Of a stretch of 64,000 bases of DNA, positions 61,924-64,000 are shown piece by piece; the stretch's first letter is position 1, and the number at the start of each line of letters is the position of its first letter. The stretch comes from Microbacterium sp. EST19A (GTDB taxonomy: Bacteria; Actinomycetota; Actinomycetes; Actinomycetales; Microbacteriaceae), in NCBI RefSeq assembly GCF_019969685.1, contig NZ_JAHXYZ010000003.1, positions 202,260 through 266,259 on the forward strand, written 5' to 3'. Below the pieces are notes generated by a model that ran no database searches, was not told where the DNA came from, and saw only the letters and a list, made by a program, of their open reading frames with translations. A program made the translations under genes and the position numbers.

Positions 61924-63045
61924 TCACTCCGCGGAGGTCACCGGACGCTTCAGGTGCAGCACGACGACCGTGTAGGTGGCGGCCGACAGCGACGCGAGCA
62001 CCATGTGGATGCCGACGAGCAGGGGAGGGAGACCCTCTCGGGCCTGCAGCACGCCGACGCCGACCTGCACCGCGATCGCGATGACCAGCACGAGCAGCCA
62101 GCGCCGCGGCTCCAGGCGGAGCGTCCACGCCGCGATCGTCAGCACGAGGACGAGCCCGGCGAGGATGTACCCGGGCCATGAGTGCACGTGCGCCAGGATC
62201 GTCGCGTCGAAGCCGTGCCGGAACACGTCGGCATCGCCGGAGTGCGGTCCCGAGCCCGTGGTCAGCACCCCGAACACGATCGTGACCGCGAGGGCGAGGC
62301 CCGTGACGTGGCTGATCGCGGCGAACCATCCGGGGACCGCACGCTCACGCGGGCCGGGCACGGCGTACATGCGCACGAGGAACGCCGCCGTCACGCAGAC
62401 CAGCAGCAGGGACGAGGTGTAGTGGAACCCGACGATGAACGGGTTGAGCCCCGTGAGCACGGTGATGCCGCCGACGAATGCCTGCGCGACCACCCCGACC
62501 AGCGTGATCCAGGAGAGCAGGATGAGATCACGACGCTCGGTGGCCGTGCGCACGGAGTAGACGGCAGCGGCGATGACGACCAGCAGCAGCACGGCGGCGG
62601 CGACAGGGAAGGCCAGGTCCTTGTCGAGCGGGCGGGCGATCGCGTACGCCGCGACCGCGGCCACGATCCCGCCGCCGGCGAACCAGAGCGACGAGACCAG
62701 TGCGCGCCGGCCGCCGATGCGCTGCAGCACGAGCAGCACGACCGCGATCGCGATGATCCCGACCACGCCGGTCATCATCCGGTTGCCGAACTCGATGATC
62801 CCGTGGATCCCCTGCTCCGGCGTCGGCACGAGCGATTCGGGCGTGCACAGCGGCCATTCCGAGCATCCGAGGCCCGAACCGGTGAGCCGCACGGCGCCGC
62901 CCGTCCCGATGATGATGGTCTCGGTGATGAACGACAGCCAGGCGAGGATCGGGAGCGCGCGTCCCCAGCCGACGCGTCGCAGCGCCGTGGTGGCCGGTCC
63001 GCCGCCGGTTCTCGCGGTGGCGGCGGGGATCTTCGTGTCGGGCAT
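61924..63045 (-). CDS. ctaA: Heme A synthase
   Basis: Oxidises heme O to heme A for aa3-type oxidase. The 373-residue membrane protein has eight helices with conserved histidine regions: the first loop GGAVRLTGSGLGCSEWPLC, the helix IIEFGNRMMTG, VGFHYTSSLLLV, and HVHSWPGYILAGL. The paired cysteines after helix 1 (GCSEWPLC) fit the B. subtilis-type enzyme. GGAGGA ribosome-binding site before the ATG at 63045. It is divergent from sufB. Confidence 0.94.
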   Translation of the reverse strand: MPDTKIPAATARTGGGPATTALRRVGWGRALPILAWLSFITETIIIGTGGAVRLTGSGLGCSEWPLCTPESLVPTPEQGIHGIIEFGNRMMTGVVGIIAIAVVLLVLQRIGGRRALVSSLWFAGGGIVAAVAAYAIARPLDKDLAFPVAAAVLLLVVIAAAVYSVRTATERRDLILLSWITLVGVVAQAFVGGITVLTGLNPFIVGFHYTSSLLLVCVTAAFLVRMYAVPGPRERAVPGWFAAISHVTGLALAVTIVFGVLTTGSGPHSGDADVFRHGFDATILAHVHSWPGYILAGLVLVLTIAAWTLRLEPRRWLLVLVIAIAVQVGVGVLQAREGLPPLLVGIHMVLASLSAATYTVVVLHLKRPVTSAE

Positions 63046-63103
63046 GGGTCCTCCGGACCGGGGCTGACTCGGCGGGCACGGCCCGGTTGTCAGGCGAAAC
63101 CTG

Positions 63104-63154
63104 TAGAATCGGATTGTTGCGATGAGCGCTGACAGCGCTGAAGCATCGACAACA
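63104..63154 (+). promoter_or_regulatory. sufB promoter (-10) and leader dyad
   Basis: TAGAAT at 63104-63109 is a plausible -10 for the suf operon. Right at the expected transcript start lies a long dyad (63115-63154): TGTTG and CAACA outside, GATG/CATC next, and AGCGCT, three bases, AGCGCT at the core. It could be an operator for a Fe-S- or stress-responsive repressor or a 5' hairpin. The remaining leader to 63280 is about 165 bases in all. Confidence 0.45.
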
Positions 63155-63279
63155 GTTTAGGCGCGAAGAATGCGCCGGTGATGAGGGCCCACCAACGGCA
63201 CACACTCCCGCAGACTCGACGGGGATCACGTGTGCCGGGGCGGATGACACCGTTTGGGACCTGTTGAGGAGAGTGTGAG

Positions 63280-64000
63280 ATGTCGGATGTTCTGATCGAC
63301 CGCCCGGAGCTGGACAGCCTGGGGGTGTACGAGTTCGGCTGGCACGATGAAGATGCGGCCGGAGCCATTGCGAAACGCGGAATCTCCGAAGATGTCGTCC
63401 GCGGCATCTCGGCTCTCAAGCACGAACCCGAATGGATGCTGAAGGCCCGTCTCAAGGGGTACCAGCTCTTCGGCAAGAAGCCGATGCCGACCTGGGGCGC
63501 CGACCTCAGCGAGATCGACTTCGACAACATCAAGTACTTCGTCCGTTCGACGGAGAAGCAGGCGCAGTCCTGGGAGGACCTGCCTGTCGAGATCCGCGAG
63601 ACGTACGAGCGCCTCGGCATCCCCGAGGCCGAGCGCCAGCGGCTCGTCGCCGGCGTCGCCGCGCAGTACGAGTCCGAGGTCGTCTACCACCAGATCCGCG
63701 AGGACCTGGAGCAGCAGGGCGTCATCTTCATGGACACCGACACGGCCCTGCGCGAGCACCCCGAGTTCTTCGAGGAGTACTTCGGCACGGTCATCCCGGC
63801 CGGCGACAACAAGTTCGCCGCTCTCAACACCGCCGTGTGGTCGGGCGGCTCCTTCGTCTACGTCCCCAAGGGGGTGCACGTCGAGATCCCGCTGCAGGCG
63901 TACTTCCGCATCAACACCGAGAACATGGGCCAGTTCGAGCGGACGCTGATCATCGCGGACGAAGACAGCTACATCCACTACATCGAGGGCTGCACGGCCC
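63280..64000 (+). CDS. sufB: Fe-S cluster assembly protein SufB, 5' part (continues past window)
   Basis: Core scaffold subunit of the SUF Fe-S assembly complex. 240 residues are in the window, reading from the ATG at 63280 (GAGGAGAG ribosome-binding site) to the last base. It shows the SufB N-terminal domain KHEPEWMLKARLKGYQLFGK and the start of the beta-helix core (NTAVWSGGSFVYVPKGVHVE, GQFERTLIIADEDSYIHYIEG). The full protein should be about 470 residues. No sufR-type repressor gene lies upstream, in contrast to mycobacteria where sufR opens the operon; ctaA is the neighbour here. Confidence 0.95.
   Translation, partial: MSDVLIDRPELDSLGVYEFGWHDEDAAGAIAKRGISEDVVRGISALKHEPEWMLKARLKGYQLFGKKPMPTWGADLSEIDFDNIKYFVRSTEKQAQSWEDLPVEIRETYERLGIPEAERQRLVAGVAAQYESEVVYHQIREDLEQQGVIFMDTDTALREHPEFFEEYFGTVIPAGDNKFAALNTAVWSGGSFVYVPKGVHVEIPLQAYFRINTENMGQFERTLIIADEDSYIHYIEGCTA

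Noticed and set aside
63181..63267. 28-codon ORF starting ATG just before sufB
   Set aside because: No ribosome-binding site, no conserved-looking sequence; its stop falls in the sufB ribosome-binding region by chance. Would be reconsidered if conserved in relatives.

Overview
The window is about 64 kb of high-GC DNA with closely packed genes and no intergenic gap longer than about 300 bases. Codon use, a mycobacteria-like gene order and the closest-looking protein families point to an actinobacterium of the family Microbacteriaceae, most probably Microbacterium. That placement is an inference from content; no rRNA gene is present. I see no integrase, transposase, insertion sequence, prophage or CRISPR array, so this is mostly core chromosome with small accessory insertions.

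Layout. Positions 1-7.6 kb: the 3' part of leuS, comEA and comEC (with an antisense small-molecule kinase gene between them), holA and rpsT. 7.8-11.1 kb: a GH1 beta-glucosidase translationally coupled to an MFS transporter, then an alpha/beta hydrolase. 11.2-16.9 kb: a peptide-type ABC importer on the minus strand (two permeases, a fused double ATPase, a binding lipoprotein). 17.1-30.2 kb: the actinobacterial lepA - hemW - hrcA - dnaJ - rsmE - HIT - phoH - ybeY - corC - era run, with two DUF1990 genes and a carboxylesterase inserted. 30.2-32.2 kb: an ECF sigma factor, a single-pass membrane protein and a secreted I36-like protein in one overlapping operon. 32.2-34.4 kb: a quinone-oxidoreductase-like enzyme, a membrane protein and a lipoprotein. 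34.5-36.4 kb: leuA behind a four-leucine leader peptide. 36.5-45.4 kb: UPF0126 channel, recO, uppS, a P-loop kinase, a small lipoprotein, a DsbA-family protein, glutathione peroxidase, dusB, dgt and dnaG. 45.4-52 kb: an orphan ABC ATPase, tRNA-Asn, a DapA-family aldolase, a methyltransferase and FAD oxidoreductase pair divergent from an XRE-cupin regulator, a septum-formation lipoprotein, def and a DMT transporter. 52-60.1 kb: a minus-strand pentose-phosphate operon tkt-tal-pgi-zwf-opcA-pgl. 60.3-64 kb: ctaB, a small membrane protein, ctaA and the 5' part of sufB.

How the genes work together: the pentose phosphate operon covers the oxidative branch (zwf, opcA, pgl) and the non-oxidative branch (tal, tkt) plus pgi, with most junctions overlapping by four bases. 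ctaB and ctaA make heme O and then heme A for the aa3 oxidase, and sufB opens an Fe-S assembly operon; this tkt...ctaB...ctaA...suf order is the one I know from mycobacteria.

Regulatory signals stand out. A CIRCE operator sits at the hrcA promoter. The leuA leader peptide has its stop codon inside the loop of an 11-bp hairpin. A perfect dyad lies between the XRE regulator and the FAD oxidoreductase. A repeated pattern of TANNNT boxes only 6-9 bases before start codons suggests widespread leaderless transcription. The least explained items are the sigma/membrane/secreted operon at 30.2-32.2 kb, two large palindromic intergenic elements (about 19.5 and 36.4 kb), and the structured sufB leader.
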